Shown one piece after another: positions 52,323 through 61,452 of a stretch of DNA of 64,000 nt. The notes beneath the pieces were generated by a model. The model did not search any database. It worked only from the letters and a program-made list of their open reading frames with translations, and was not told the origin of the DNA. The first letter of the stretch is position 1; each line of letters starts with the position of its first letter. A program made the translations under genes and the position numbers. The DNA is from Pelagibacteraceae bacterium AG-337-G04 (lineage in GTDB: Bacteria > Pseudomonadota > Alphaproteobacteria > Pelagibacterales > Pelagibacteraceae): the NCBI GenBank assembly GCA_003282205.1, contig QBZW01000002.1, positions 62,001-126,000 of the forward strand. The letters run 5' to 3'.

Positions 52323-53214
52323 AATACACTCTTCATATAAACAGCTTGAACAAAAATCTAAGTATACAAATTTGTTTCTTAGATGGTTTTTATATTTAGT
52401 TTTAGTAGTTTTTGCTTTTTATTTTATTTTTCCATTGTATGTGATGGTTGTTACTTCACTAAAAACAATGGAAGAAATCCGACAGGGAACACTTCTAACT
52501 TGGCCAAGTGGATTAAATTTTGACTCATGGTTAGTTGCATGGGGAGGTAGAGGATATGGTGCAGGTGATACTTTTTTAAAACCATATTTTTGGAATTCAA
52601 TAAAAATGGTTGTTCCTGCAGTATTTTTTTCTACTTTTATTGGTGCGATGGCTGGATATGTTTTAACAAAATGGAGGTTTAAGGGAGACAAATGGGTTTT
52701 CCTTTTCCTACTATTTGGATGTTTTATTCCTTATCAAGCAATCTTATTACCTATGGCTAGAACTCTTGGAGTTCTAGGAATATCTAATTCTGTAATTGGA
52801 CTTGTTTTGGTTCATACAGTTTATGGAATTCCATTTACAACTTTATTTTTTAGAAATTTTTATGTTTCTATTCCTTCTGAATTAGTAAAAGCCGCTAGAA
52901 TAGATGGAGCAGGATTTTTTAAAATATTTTTTAAAATTTTACTTCCAGTATCAACACCAATTATCGTAGTAACAATAATTTGGCAATTCACACAAATTTG
53001 GAACGACTTTTTGTTTGGCTCAACATTTTCATTTGGAGAGGCAGCTCCGATACAAGTTGCTCTAAACAATATGGTTTTATCAAGTACTAGTGTTAAAGAA
53101 TACAATGTAGATATGGCATCTGCCATTATTGCAGGAATTCCAACGCTTATTGTATATGTTCTAGCAGGTAAATATTTTATTAGAGGATTAACTTCAGGAG
53201 CAGTAAAAGGATAG
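52312..53214 (+). CDS. Sugar ABC transporter permease (GtsC/MalG family)
   Basis: A 300-residue partner permease with six membrane segments; the first 20 residues are a hydrophilic cytoplasmic leader. The EAA loop is SELVKAARIDGAGFFKIFFK, followed by LLPVSTPIIVVTIIWQFTQIWNDFLFG, a strongly conserved MalG-family stretch. The ATG at 52312 overlaps the previous gene by 11 bases. The ATPase gene starts 2 bases after the stop, overlapping the usual coupling arrangement. Confidence 0.93.
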   Translation: MQDKIHSSYKQLEQKSKYTNLFLRWFLYLVLVVFAFYFIFPLYVMVVTSLKTMEEIRQGTLLTWPSGLNFDSWLVAWGGRGYGAGDTFLKPYFWNSIKMVVPAVFFSTFIGAMAGYVLTKWRFKGDKWVFLFLLFGCFIPYQAILLPMARTLGVLGISNSVIGLVLVHTVYGIPFTTLFFRNFYVSIPSELVKAARIDGAGFFKIFFKILLPVSTPIIVVTIIWQFTQIWNDFLFGSTFSFGEAAPIQVALNNMVLSSTSVKEYNVDMASAIIAGIPTLIVYVLAGKYFIRGLTSGAVKG

Positions 53215-53216
53215 GG

Positions 53217-54311
53217 ATGAAAACATTAAAAATAGAGGAATTATCAAAAAACTTTGGATCAACTGAGGTTTTAAGGAAAATTAATTTAGAGATTGATGAA
53301 GGTAATTTCTTAGTTCTTCTAGGTCCTTCTGGATGTGGAAAATCTACACTATTAAATATTATTGCAGGATTAGAAACTATTAACGAGGGAAATGTTCATA
53401 TAGATGATTACAATGTAAGTAAAGTAGAGCCAAAAGACCGAAATATTGCAATGGTATTTCAATCTTATGCTTTGTACCCATCTATGAATGTACGCGAAAA
53501 TATGATCTTTGGTCTTAAACAAGCTAAAGTTTCAAAGGAGAAAATCGAAGAGCAATTGGAAAAAGTATCAAAATTTTTACAAGTAGATGCTTTGTTAGAG
53601 AGAAAGCCATCACAATTATCAGGCGGACAAAGACAGCGTGTTGCAATAGGTAGAGCACTAGTTAGAGAACCAAGAATATTTTTATTTGATGAACCTTTAT
53701 CAAATTTAGATGCAAAGTTAAGAGTTGAGATGAGACGAGAAATTAAAAAACTTCATCAGCAACTTAAAACAACAGTAGTTTATGTAACGCACGATCAAAC
53801 AGAAGCTATGAGTTTAGGTACAAATATTGCAATTATGAATCATGGTGTAATTCAGCAAAATGATACACCTGAAAATATTTATAATAAACCTAGTAATACT
53901 TTTGTGGCAGACTTTATAGGCTCTCCATCAATGAATTTAATAAAAGGTAATCTAAAAGAGAGTTCAAATAAAGTTTCATTCGTTACCCATGGATCGAATA
54001 TTGAAATACCGATAAATGGATATGGTTTCAAAGAAAAATCTAATTTAGATAATAAAGAGGTTTTTTTTGGAATAAGACCAGAACATATATTTTTTAAGAA
54101 ATCTAATGAAGAAGATTTTGAGATTAATTTAAGAGCAGATTTAAGTGAATATGTTGGACATGAACAGATAATGACCTTTAATTTTGAAAATCAAGAGGTT
54201 TTAGCTAAGTTTCCATCAACAGTAAAAATAGATCTATCAAAAAATACAAAATTATTCTTTGATTTAACTCAAATTTCATTGTTTGATGCTAAAACAGAAG
54301 AGAGAATTTAA
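53217..54311 (+). CDS. Sugar ABC transporter ATPase (MalK/UgpC family)
   Basis: A 364-residue ATPase: Walker A GPSGCGKST, Q-loop MVFQSYALYPSMNVREN, signature LSGGQRQRVAIGRAL, Walker B IFLFDEPLSNLDAKLR and switch His in THDQTEAM within the first 230 residues. A C-terminal regulatory TOBE/OB domain (about 240-360) contains FFGIRPEHIF. It energises the two permeases just upstream. Only one such ATPase is in the window; MalK-type ATPases are sometimes shared among importers. The next gene starts directly after its stop. Confidence 0.94.
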   Translation: MKTLKIEELSKNFGSTEVLRKINLEIDEGNFLVLLGPSGCGKSTLLNIIAGLETINEGNVHIDDYNVSKVEPKDRNIAMVFQSYALYPSMNVRENMIFGLKQAKVSKEKIEEQLEKVSKFLQVDALLERKPSQLSGGQRQRVAIGRALVREPRIFLFDEPLSNLDAKLRVEMRREIKKLHQQLKTTVVYVTHDQTEAMSLGTNIAIMNHGVIQQNDTPENIYNKPSNTFVADFIGSPSMNLIKGNLKESSNKVSFVTHGSNIEIPINGYGFKEKSNLDNKEVFFGIRPEHIFFKKSNEEDFEINLRADLSEYVGHEQIMTFNFENQEVLAKFPSTVKIDLSKNTKLFFDLTQISLFDAKTEERI

Positions 54312-55073
54312 ATGAAAGTAAAATATTTTGACTTAAAAAATAAAAAAGTTTTTATTACTGGAGGTGGATCAGGAATTGGAGCCTCAATAGTTGAACATTT
54401 TTGTGAACAGGAATGTGATGTTTATTTTGTTGATATCAATAAAAAAGACTCAAATAAATTAATTAAAGATCTTAAAAAAAAAGGTCTTAAAGTACCTCAT
54501 TTTATTGAATGTAATCTTATTAAAATTAAAAAATTACAAACTATCATTCAAAAAATAATTAAATCAAAAGGTCCTATCGATATTTTAATAAATAATGCTG
54601 CTAATGATGATAGACACTCCACAGATCAAGTAGATGAAAATTATTGGAATAATAGAATGGACGTGAATTTAAAACATTTTTTCTTTTCAATAAAAGCTGT
54701 TTTAAAAGGGATGATACAAAATAGAGGTGGCGCTATCGTAAATTTAAGTTCTGTTTCTTGGATGTTAGGAGAGGGTGACAAAGTCGCTTATGAGACAGCA
54801 AAATCAGCTGTTATTGGTTTGACTAGATCATTTGCAAGAGAGTTTGGTAAATATAATATTAGATGCAACTCTGTTACTCCTGGATCTATTGCTACCGAGA
54901 GACAAATAAAGCATTGGTTAACTCCAAAGTATAAAAAATTTATACTTGATAAACAGTGTTTGAAGAGACAACTTAAACCTGATGATGTGGCTAGTTTAGT
55001 TGTTCATCTTTCTTCTGATGTATCATCAGGATGTACAAAACAAAATTTTATTATAGACGCTGGAATCACTTAA
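54312..55073 (+). CDS. Short-chain dehydrogenase/reductase
   Basis: A 253-residue SDR with cofactor motif TGGGSGIGASI, Asp in VYFVDINKKD (NAD preference), structural NNAAND (a variant of NNAG), and the catalytic Ser-Tyr-Lys in NLSSVSW and VAYETAKSAV. It follows the MalK-type gene with no spacer and precedes a Gfo/Idh/MocA gene by 11 bases, suggesting two successive oxidations of a sugar imported by this ABC system, as in aldose to aldonate routes. Substrate unknown. Confidence 0.88.
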   Translation: MKVKYFDLKNKKVFITGGGSGIGASIVEHFCEQECDVYFVDINKKDSNKLIKDLKKKGLKVPHFIECNLIKIKKLQTIIQKIIKSKGPIDILINNAANDDRHSTDQVDENYWNNRMDVNLKHFFFSIKAVLKGMIQNRGGAIVNLSSVSWMLGEGDKVAYETAKSAVIGLTRSFAREFGKYNIRCNSVTPGSIATERQIKHWLTPKYKKFILDKQCLKRQLKPDDVASLVVHLSSDVSSGCTKQNFIIDAGIT

Positions 55074-55084
55074 AATTAATCTAA

Positions 55085-56125
55085 GTGCCTAAGAAAATTA
55101 AGATATCAGTGGTCGGAATAGGTTTGATGGGACTTCAACATATTAAGGCAATTAAAAAATCAAAATTTGCATCACTACATTCTATTGTTGAAATAAAAAA
55201 AACTGGTAAGGAGATATCAAATAAATTTAAAGTACCATTATATAAAAATATCAAAATTTTATTAGCAAAGCATAAACCGGATGCAGTGATAGTTGCAACA
55301 CCTAATGTCTTACATGAAACTGATACAATACAATTTTTAAAATCTAAAATTCCAGTCTTATTAGAGAAGCCGATTTCAGACAATATTAAATCAGCAAAAA
55401 AAATTATTAATAGTGCAAGTAAAAATAAAACGTCTTTATTGATAGGATATCATAGACGCCATAATTCAATTGTTAATAAAGTAAAAAAAATAATTGAAAA
55501 CAAAAAACTTGGAAAAATTGTATCTGCAAATATTTTATGTTGGCTACATAAACATAACAAATATTTTAACGAAAAATGGAGAGTAAGCAAAGGCGGTGGA
55601 CCACTAAGCATTAACTTAGTTCATGATATTGATATGATTTGTTATTTACTAGGTCCTGTTAAATATGTTCAAGCATTTAAATCAAATAATATTAGAAAAT
55701 ATAAGGTTGAAGATACAGCTTCAGTAAATTTATTTTTTAAATCTGGAACTTTGTGTACATTAAATGTATCTGATACTATAACTTCACCATGGAGCTATGA
55801 GTTAACAGCAGGTGAAAATCCTGCATACCCTAAAACTGACCAATCCTCATATTTTATTGGAGGAACTAGAGGTTCCGTTCAATTTCCTAATTTAAAGTTT
55901 TGGTATTATAAAAAGGAAAGAAGTTGGTGGAATAATATTTATAATAATAAAATTAAAGTTAAAAAAAGTAATGAAACTTTAGTTAATCAGATCAATCACT
56001 TTTCAAGAGTAGTTATGAAAAAGGAAAAACCAAAAGTGGCTGGTAAAGATGGATTAAACTCATTAATAATTTTTGATGCAATAAACAAAAGCTCCAAATC
56101 AGGAAAAAAAATAAGAATTAATTAA
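55085..56125 (+). CDS. Gfo/Idh/MocA-family oxidoreductase (GTG start)
   Basis: A 346-residue dehydrogenase starting at GTG 55085 (reads MPKKIKISVVGIGLMG). VGIGLMGLQH is the Rossmann motif, LLEKPISDNI holds the family lysine, GGPLSINLVHDIDMICYLLGP has the active-site Asp/His, and SGTLCTLNVSD follows. It is the fourth protein of this family in the window. It is last in the gts-type operon and ends 8 bases into the convergent exporter gene. Confidence 0.85.
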   Translation: MPKKIKISVVGIGLMGLQHIKAIKKSKFASLHSIVEIKKTGKEISNKFKVPLYKNIKILLAKHKPDAVIVATPNVLHETDTIQFLKSKIPVLLEKPISDNIKSAKKIINSASKNKTSLLIGYHRRHNSIVNKVKKIIENKKLGKIVSANILCWLHKHNKYFNEKWRVSKGGGPLSINLVHDIDMICYLLGPVKYVQAFKSNNIRKYKVEDTASVNLFFKSGTLCTLNVSDTITSPWSYELTAGENPAYPKTDQSSYFIGGTRGSVQFPNLKFWYYKKERSWWNNIYNNKIKVKKSNETLVNQINHFSRVVMKKEKPKVAGKDGLNSLIIFDAINKSSKSGKKIRIN

Positions 56126-57002
56126 CTCTTTTTACCTTTTTATTACCCTCAACTCTAATAAATAAAACTCCAAAAATTATAATTCCTATAAGACCTATTA
56201 TTTTACTTATATCTGCCGGGACTCCAAAAATTAAAAAGTTGATTATTGTTGACCATAACAATTGTGAATATTGAAAATTAGTTACGAATGATAAATTAGA
56301 TAATTGAATTGCATAAATAATTATAAAATGACTTACGAAACCAAAAATTCCCATAGCAACTAAACCAATCCAATAAATATTATTTTCTATTGGCACCCAA
56401 TTAAAGGATATATAAATTGTAAATATTAGGGCTCCAGTAACCGCAGTATAGAAAACTGCTGTAAATGGCTCATTGTTTCCAGAAATAAGTTTTGTAAAGA
56501 ATTGATAAAGTGCCCAGCATACTGGTGGTACAATGGGGAAAATTAATTCTAGCGATAGTATTTTCATACTAGGCCCTAAAGCATAAACAATTGATCCAAA
56601 ACTTAGTAACATTAAGATGATACCTTTAGGGGATAAAATATCTTTTAAAAAATATGCTGATAAAAGTGACACAATTAGAGGTGCACTAAAAAACACAACA
56701 TAAATATCGACTAAGTCAAATCTTTGTAACGAGTTAAACATAAAAAATGTTGCGGTTACCATTAATAACGATCTGATAATTTGAATTTTTAAATTTCTTG
56801 ATAAATTTAGTTTTGGTTTGAAGATTAAAAAATAAACACAAAGTGCTACAAAGTGGAAAAAAAACCGACCCCAAACGGCTTGTGTTACAGGCATTACATT
56901 TCCCAAATATTTAGCAGTTGAGTCCATGCAGACAAATAAAAAAAAACCAGAAGCAGAAAAAAAAATTACTTTAATTAACGAAGTTTTTTGATTTTCTGGC
57001 AT
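56118..57002 (-). CDS. EamA/DMT-superfamily transporter
   Basis: A 294-residue inner-membrane protein with about ten hydrophobic segments in two EamA repeats. MDSTAKYLGNVMPVTQAVWGRFFFHF is the first-repeat motif region, FNSLQRFDLVDIYVVFFSAPLIVSLLSA its end, and FVTNFQYSQLLWSTIINFLIFG the corresponding part of the second. These proteins move small metabolites; no substrate can be assigned. It is 28 bases downstream of the UxaA-like gene on the same strand, which may link it to sugar-acid metabolism. Confidence 0.85.
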   Translation of the reverse strand: MPENQKTSLIKVIFFSASGFFLFVCMDSTAKYLGNVMPVTQAVWGRFFFHFVALCVYFLIFKPKLNLSRNLKIQIIRSLLMVTATFFMFNSLQRFDLVDIYVVFFSAPLIVSLLSAYFLKDILSPKGIILMLLSFGSIVYALGPSMKILSLELIFPIVPPVCWALYQFFTKLISGNNEPFTAVFYTAVTGALIFTIYISFNWVPIENNIYWIGLVAMGIFGFVSHFIIIYAIQLSNLSFVTNFQYSQLLWSTIINFLIFGVPADISKIIGLIGIIIFGVLFIRVEGNKKVKRVN

Positions 57003-57030
57003 GTAATTTTATGAAAATATTTTTAAAAAG

Positions 57031-58536
57031 TTACATCACCACGCCTACTTGCCAAGGATTAAATTCCTCGTCACCGTAGCCATTAATTTCACTTTTTGAT
57101 TTATTTCCTGAGGCAGTATTTACAACTAGATCAAATATTTTTTTACCAACTTTTTCAACATCTTCTTTACCTTCTGCAATAGTCCCACAATTTATATCCA
57201 TATCTTCTTCCATTTTTTCATACATAGCGGTATTTGTTGATAATTTTAAACTTGGAACTGGTTTGCATCCAAAACATGAACCTCTTCCGGTTGTAAAACA
57301 AATTACATTTGCGCCTGAAGCTACTTGACCTGTCACAGATACAGGGTCATATCCTGGAGAATCCATAAAGTTAAAACCTTTATTTTTTAGTGGTTCTGCG
57401 TATTCAAGAACATCCTCTAGTATTGATTTACCACCTTTTGCAACTGCACCTAATGATTTTTCAAGTATTGTAGTTAAACCACCTCGTTTATTTCCAGGAG
57501 CAGGATTGTTATCCATAGTGCTGTTATTAATTGAAGTGTAATTCTTCCACCACTTTAATCTTTTCATTAATTTGTCTGCAGTTTCTTGGGTATTTGCTCT
57601 ATTAATCAAAAGATGTTCAGCCCCATAAATTTCAGGAGTTTCAGATAATATTGAACTACCACCTTTTTTAACTAACAAATCAGCAGCAACACCTAAGGCA
57701 GGATTTGCTGTAATACCAGAGTAGCCATCTGAGCCTCCACATTGAAGAGCTAACGTTAAATGACTAACAGATTGAGGTGATCTCTTTATCTTATTAGCCT
57801 CAGGTAACAGATTTTTTATTTGTGATAAAACTTTTTCTACAATTTTTTTAGTGCCTCCCTCATCTTGAATTGTTAGAAAGTGAATTCTATTATGTTTTTT
57901 TAAAGACTCGTCAAATAAACTTACTTGTGCACACTCACAACCTAATCCAATTACAAATACATGAGAAAAATTTGGATGGTTCTTAAAACCATCAATTGTT
58001 CTTTGAAACATTTGCATTCCTTCACTCATAGTATTCATTCCACATCCTGTTGAGTGAGTAATCGGGACTATACCATCAATATTAGGATAATCATTTAGAA
58101 TGCTAGAATATTTTATTTTTTCAACAATCATCTTGGTAACAGTTGCTGAACAATTAACTGTACTAACAATTCCTATATAATTTCTGGTAGCTACTTGATC
58201 GTTGTCTCTTAAAATTCCATTGAAATAGGTATCAACTTTTTCATCAACGATTGTTTTTTTACTTTTTACATTGAATTTCCTATCAAATTCTTTGAATTCC
58301 AAATTATGAGAATGAACATGTTCTCCAGCAGTAATATTCTTTGATGCAAATCCAATTATCTGATCATACTTAATTATAGGATCACCTTTGTTTATAGGCT
58401 TTAAACAAACTTTGTGTCCAAACGGGATAGGATCAATAGTACTTATCTCTTGGCCATTAATTTTCGTTTTTTCTGGTATAATAAATTGACTTACACCAAC
58501 ATTATCATTTTTATTGAGTACAATTAGACTATTCAT
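57031..58536 (-). CDS. uxaA: UxaA-family altronate/galactarate dehydratase
   Basis: A 501-residue dehydratase with an N-terminal SAF domain (about 1-95, ending in AGEHVHSHNLEF) fused to the UxaA/GarD catalytic part. The catalytic part shows ATRNYIGIVSTVNCSATV, ITHSTGCGM, LALQCGGSDGYSGITANPALG and FTTGRGSCFGCKPVPS. These iron-dependent enzymes convert altronate, galactarate or related acids to 2-keto-3-deoxy acids. The full-length fusion matches E. coli UxaA (495 residues). It is divergent from the IlvD/Edd-type dehydratase, with 47 bases between the starts. Confidence 0.9.
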   Translation of the reverse strand: MNSLIVLNKNDNVGVSQFIIPEKTKINGQEISTIDPIPFGHKVCLKPINKGDPIIKYDQIIGFASKNITAGEHVHSHNLEFKEFDRKFNVKSKKTIVDEKVDTYFNGILRDNDQVATRNYIGIVSTVNCSATVTKMIVEKIKYSSILNDYPNIDGIVPITHSTGCGMNTMSEGMQMFQRTIDGFKNHPNFSHVFVIGLGCECAQVSLFDESLKKHNRIHFLTIQDEGGTKKIVEKVLSQIKNLLPEANKIKRSPQSVSHLTLALQCGGSDGYSGITANPALGVAADLLVKKGGSSILSETPEIYGAEHLLINRANTQETADKLMKRLKWWKNYTSINNSTMDNNPAPGNKRGGLTTILEKSLGAVAKGGKSILEDVLEYAEPLKNKGFNFMDSPGYDPVSVTGQVASGANVICFTTGRGSCFGCKPVPSLKLSTNTAMYEKMEEDMDINCGTIAEGKEDVEKVGKKIFDLVVNTASGNKSKSEINGYGDEEFNPWQVGVVM

Positions 58537-58583
58537 TTTTTAATTTAAGTTTTATATATCAATATAATATATTTTATTATTTT

Positions 58584-60359
58584 ATGAAAAAGAAGAATTT
58601 AAGAAGTAAACAATGGTTTGACGATCCAAAAGATCCAGGTATGACAGCCATGTATTTAGAAAGATACCTAAATTATGGACTTACAAGAAAAGAACTTCAG
58701 TCTGGAAATCCAATTATTGGAATAGCGCAATCTGGGAGTGATTTATCTCCATGTAACCGACATTTCTTGGACTTAAGCAAAAGAATTAAAGATGGAATTA
58801 GAAGAGCAGGTGGTATTCCGATGGAATTTCCTACTCACCCAATTCAAGAAACTGGAAAAAAACCTACTGCAATGTTGGACAGAAACTTATCATATTTGTC
58901 TTTGGTTGAGATACTTTACGGATACCCACTTGATGGAGTTATACTTACAACTGGATGTGATAAAACTACACCAGCAGCGTTAATGGCAGCTGCAACAGTT
59001 AATATTCCTGCAATTGTTTTGTCTGGTGGCCCAATGCTTGATGGAAATTATAAAGGTAAGAAAGCTGGTGCAGGAACTATTATTTGGGAAGCTAGAAGAT
59101 TACATGCTAAAGGAGAAATTAATTACGAAGAATTTATGGATATGGCAGCAGCATCTTCACCAAGCCCTGGTCATTGTAATACAATGGGAACTGCTTCATC
59201 AATGAATTCTGTTGCTGAGGCATTGGGAATGTCTTTACCAGGTTGTGCAGTTATACCAGCTCCTTATAGAGAAAGAGAACAAATTTCTTTTGAGACTGGA
59301 TCGAGAATTGTAAAAATGGTTCACGAAGATTTAACTCCTTCAAAAATTATGACAAAGAAAGCTTTTGAAAATGCAGTTATAGTAGCAAGTGCTATAGGAG
59401 CATCTAGTAATTGTACGACACATTTAATTGCTATCGCAAAACACATGGGTATAAAATTTGATCTATCTAATTGGCAAAAACTTGGGCACAAAATACCTTT
59501 ATTAGCAAACTGCCAACCTGCAGGTGAACATTTAATGGAAGGTTTTTACAGAGCCGGAGGTATACCAGCAATCATGAAAGAATTAATGAAGAATAATAAA
59601 ATTCACCAAAACCTAATTACTGTAACTGGTAAAACAGTTGCACAAAATTTAAGAAAAAAAATCGATGTAGATAGAGATGTGATTAAAACATTTAAAGACA
59701 ATTTGACTGATAAGGCTGGGTTTCTAGTTATGAAAGGAAATTTCTTTTCATCAGCAATTATGAAAACCTCGGTAATTAGTAAAGAATTTAAAGAAAGATA
59801 TTTATCAAATCCTAAGCACCCTAATGTTTTTAAAGGTAAAGCAGTAGTTTTTGAGGGTCCAGAGGATTATCACCATAGGATTAATTCCAAGAAGTTAAAT
59901 ATTGATGAAAATTCAATTTTAATAATAAGAGGTTGTGGACCTGTTGGATACCCTGGATCTGCTGAGGTGGTTAATATGCAACCACCAGATAGACTACTTA
60001 AAAAAGGCATTAATGCACTTCCAACTCTTGGAGATGGAAGACAGAGTGGTACCTCTGAAAGCCCATCTATTCTTCATGTATCACCAGAATCTGCTGTTGG
60101 CGGTGATTTAGCTATTGTTAAGACAGGAGATAAAATGACAATAGATCTTAATAAAAGAAGAGTTGATCTTCAAATATCAAAGTCTGAATTTATTAAAAGA
60201 AGAAAAAAGAAAAAGATAAAGAAACTTATAAATCAAACACCGTGGCAAGAAATATCTAGATCAAATGTTGGTCAACTTGAAGATGGTGCATGTATTATGT
60301 CAAGAGATCAGTATTTAGATATCACTAAAACAAAAGGAGTTCTAAGAAACTCTCATTAG
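58584..60359 (+). CDS. IlvD/Edd-family sugar-acid dehydratase
   Basis: A 591-residue Fe-S dehydratase. The cluster cysteines are Cys57 (SDLSPCNRHF), Cys125 (TTGCDKTTPA) and Cys198 (PGHCNTMGTA). GCGPVGYPGSAEV and GDGRQSGTSESPSILHVSPE are the C-terminal signature. Length and the AARRLHAKG-type insertions resemble L-arabinonate/D-xylonate dehydratases more than biosynthetic IlvD (about 560-615 residues, isoleucine pathway), though sequence alone leaves this open. It directly abuts a 2-hydroxyacid dehydrogenase gene and precedes a TRAP transporter. Confidence 0.88.
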   Translation: MKKKNLRSKQWFDDPKDPGMTAMYLERYLNYGLTRKELQSGNPIIGIAQSGSDLSPCNRHFLDLSKRIKDGIRRAGGIPMEFPTHPIQETGKKPTAMLDRNLSYLSLVEILYGYPLDGVILTTGCDKTTPAALMAAATVNIPAIVLSGGPMLDGNYKGKKAGAGTIIWEARRLHAKGEINYEEFMDMAAASSPSPGHCNTMGTASSMNSVAEALGMSLPGCAVIPAPYREREQISFETGSRIVKMVHEDLTPSKIMTKKAFENAVIVASAIGASSNCTTHLIAIAKHMGIKFDLSNWQKLGHKIPLLANCQPAGEHLMEGFYRAGGIPAIMKELMKNNKIHQNLITVTGKTVAQNLRKKIDVDRDVIKTFKDNLTDKAGFLVMKGNFFSSAIMKTSVISKEFKERYLSNPKHPNVFKGKAVVFEGPEDYHHRINSKKLNIDENSILIIRGCGPVGYPGSAEVVNMQPPDRLLKKGINALPTLGDGRQSGTSESPSILHVSPESAVGGDLAIVKTGDKMTIDLNKRRVDLQISKSEFIKRRKKKKIKKLINQTPWQEISRSNVGQLEDGACIMSRDQYLDITKTKGVLRNSH

Positions 60360-61328
60360 ATGAAACCAAAAATTTTAGTTTCTCGAAAAATTTCTGATGG
60401 CGCTGAAGAAATATTAAAAAAAGAATTTGATGTAACTCTTAATTTAGAGGACAAACCTTACAACTATGAGGAATTAATAAAACTTGCTAATGAGTATGAT
60501 GGTTTAATCTCAACAAGTTTTGATAAATTAGATAAAAATTTTTTTGACAATTTAAACGGAAAATTAAAAATTATTGGTCATGTTGGGGTTGGATATGACA
60601 ATATTCATACACAATCAGCTAAAGAAAAAAATATCAAGGTTTCAAATACACCAAATGTATTAAATGATGCTGTAGCAGAAATAACAATCCTTTTAATTTT
60701 AGCAACGTCGAGAAGAATTGGTGAGGCCTATAATCTTGTTAAGTCAAATACTTGGAAAGATCATAGACCAGATATAACTAAATTAATGGTTGGTAATGAA
60801 ATTACAGGAAAAACTTTAGGTATAATAGGTATGGGAAGGATTGGGCAAATAGTTGCAGATAGGGCTAGAGCATTTAAAATGAAGATAGTTTATTACAACA
60901 GAAATAAGTTAACTAGTGATTTAGAAAAAGATGCAACTTATTACCCTGATTTAAAATCAATGCTTCCAAATTGTGATTATGTAAGTTTGCATACTCCTGC
61001 TACATCAGAAACTAAAAATATAATTAATTTTGAAATTTTAAAGCATTTTCCAAAACATTCAGTGTTTATAAATACTTCAAGAGGATCAACTGTGGACGAT
61101 AATGCTCTAGTTGAAGCTTTACAAAATAAAAAAATTTATGGAGCTGGATTAGATGTTTTCAATAATGAACCTTATCTTGATCAGAGATATTTAGAATTAG
61201 AAAATTGTTTTGTTCTTCCTCATGTAGGTAGTGCGACACATGAAACTCGACTAGCTATGAGTATGTTAGCCGTAAATAATATAAAATGTTTTTTCTCTCA
61301 AAAACCTCTGTTATCAGAAGTTGTTTAA
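60360..61328 (+). CDS. D-isomer 2-hydroxyacid dehydrogenase (glyoxylate/hydroxypyruvate reductase-like)
   Basis: A 322-residue enzyme with GMGRIGQIVADRARAF (Rossmann motif), catalytic Arg in NTSRGSTVDDNALVEAL, Glu in FNNEPYLDQRY and His in LPHVGSATHETR. These residues match the glyoxylate/2-ketogluconate reductase (GyaR/TkrA) group. It starts immediately after the dehydratase stop with no spacer. It could reduce the 2-keto product of sugar-acid breakdown. A 124-base gap with a perfect palindrome follows. Confidence 0.88.
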   Translation: MKPKILVSRKISDGAEEILKKEFDVTLNLEDKPYNYEELIKLANEYDGLISTSFDKLDKNFFDNLNGKLKIIGHVGVGYDNIHTQSAKEKNIKVSNTPNVLNDAVAEITILLILATSRRIGEAYNLVKSNTWKDHRPDITKLMVGNEITGKTLGIIGMGRIGQIVADRARAFKMKIVYYNRNKLTSDLEKDATYYPDLKSMLPNCDYVSLHTPATSETKNIINFEILKHFPKHSVFINTSRGSTVDDNALVEALQNKKIYGAGLDVFNNEPYLDQRYLELENCFVLPHVGSATHETRLAMSMLAVNNIKCFFSQKPLLSEVV

Positions 61329-61333
61329 ATGAC

Positions 61334-61348
61334 ACAACTTAAAGTTGT
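61334..61348. promoter_or_regulatory. Perfect 15-bp palindrome upstream of the TRAP transporter
   Basis: ACAACTT-A-AAGTTGT is a perfect inverted repeat with a one-base centre, placed 6 bases after the hydroxyacid dehydrogenase stop and about 105 bases before dctP. The geometry resembles operators of GntR- or LacI-type dimers. It is not followed by a T tract, so a terminator is unlikely. No matching regulator gene lies in the window. Confidence 0.45.
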
Positions 61349-61452
61349 AATTACATAAACTAATTATCTTTAGAATTTTATTTCTGTCTTTTATTTGAAT
61401 TTTTTTTCTCTTTATGTTTAAATTTAGAAAAACATAACCGAGAGGGAAAATA

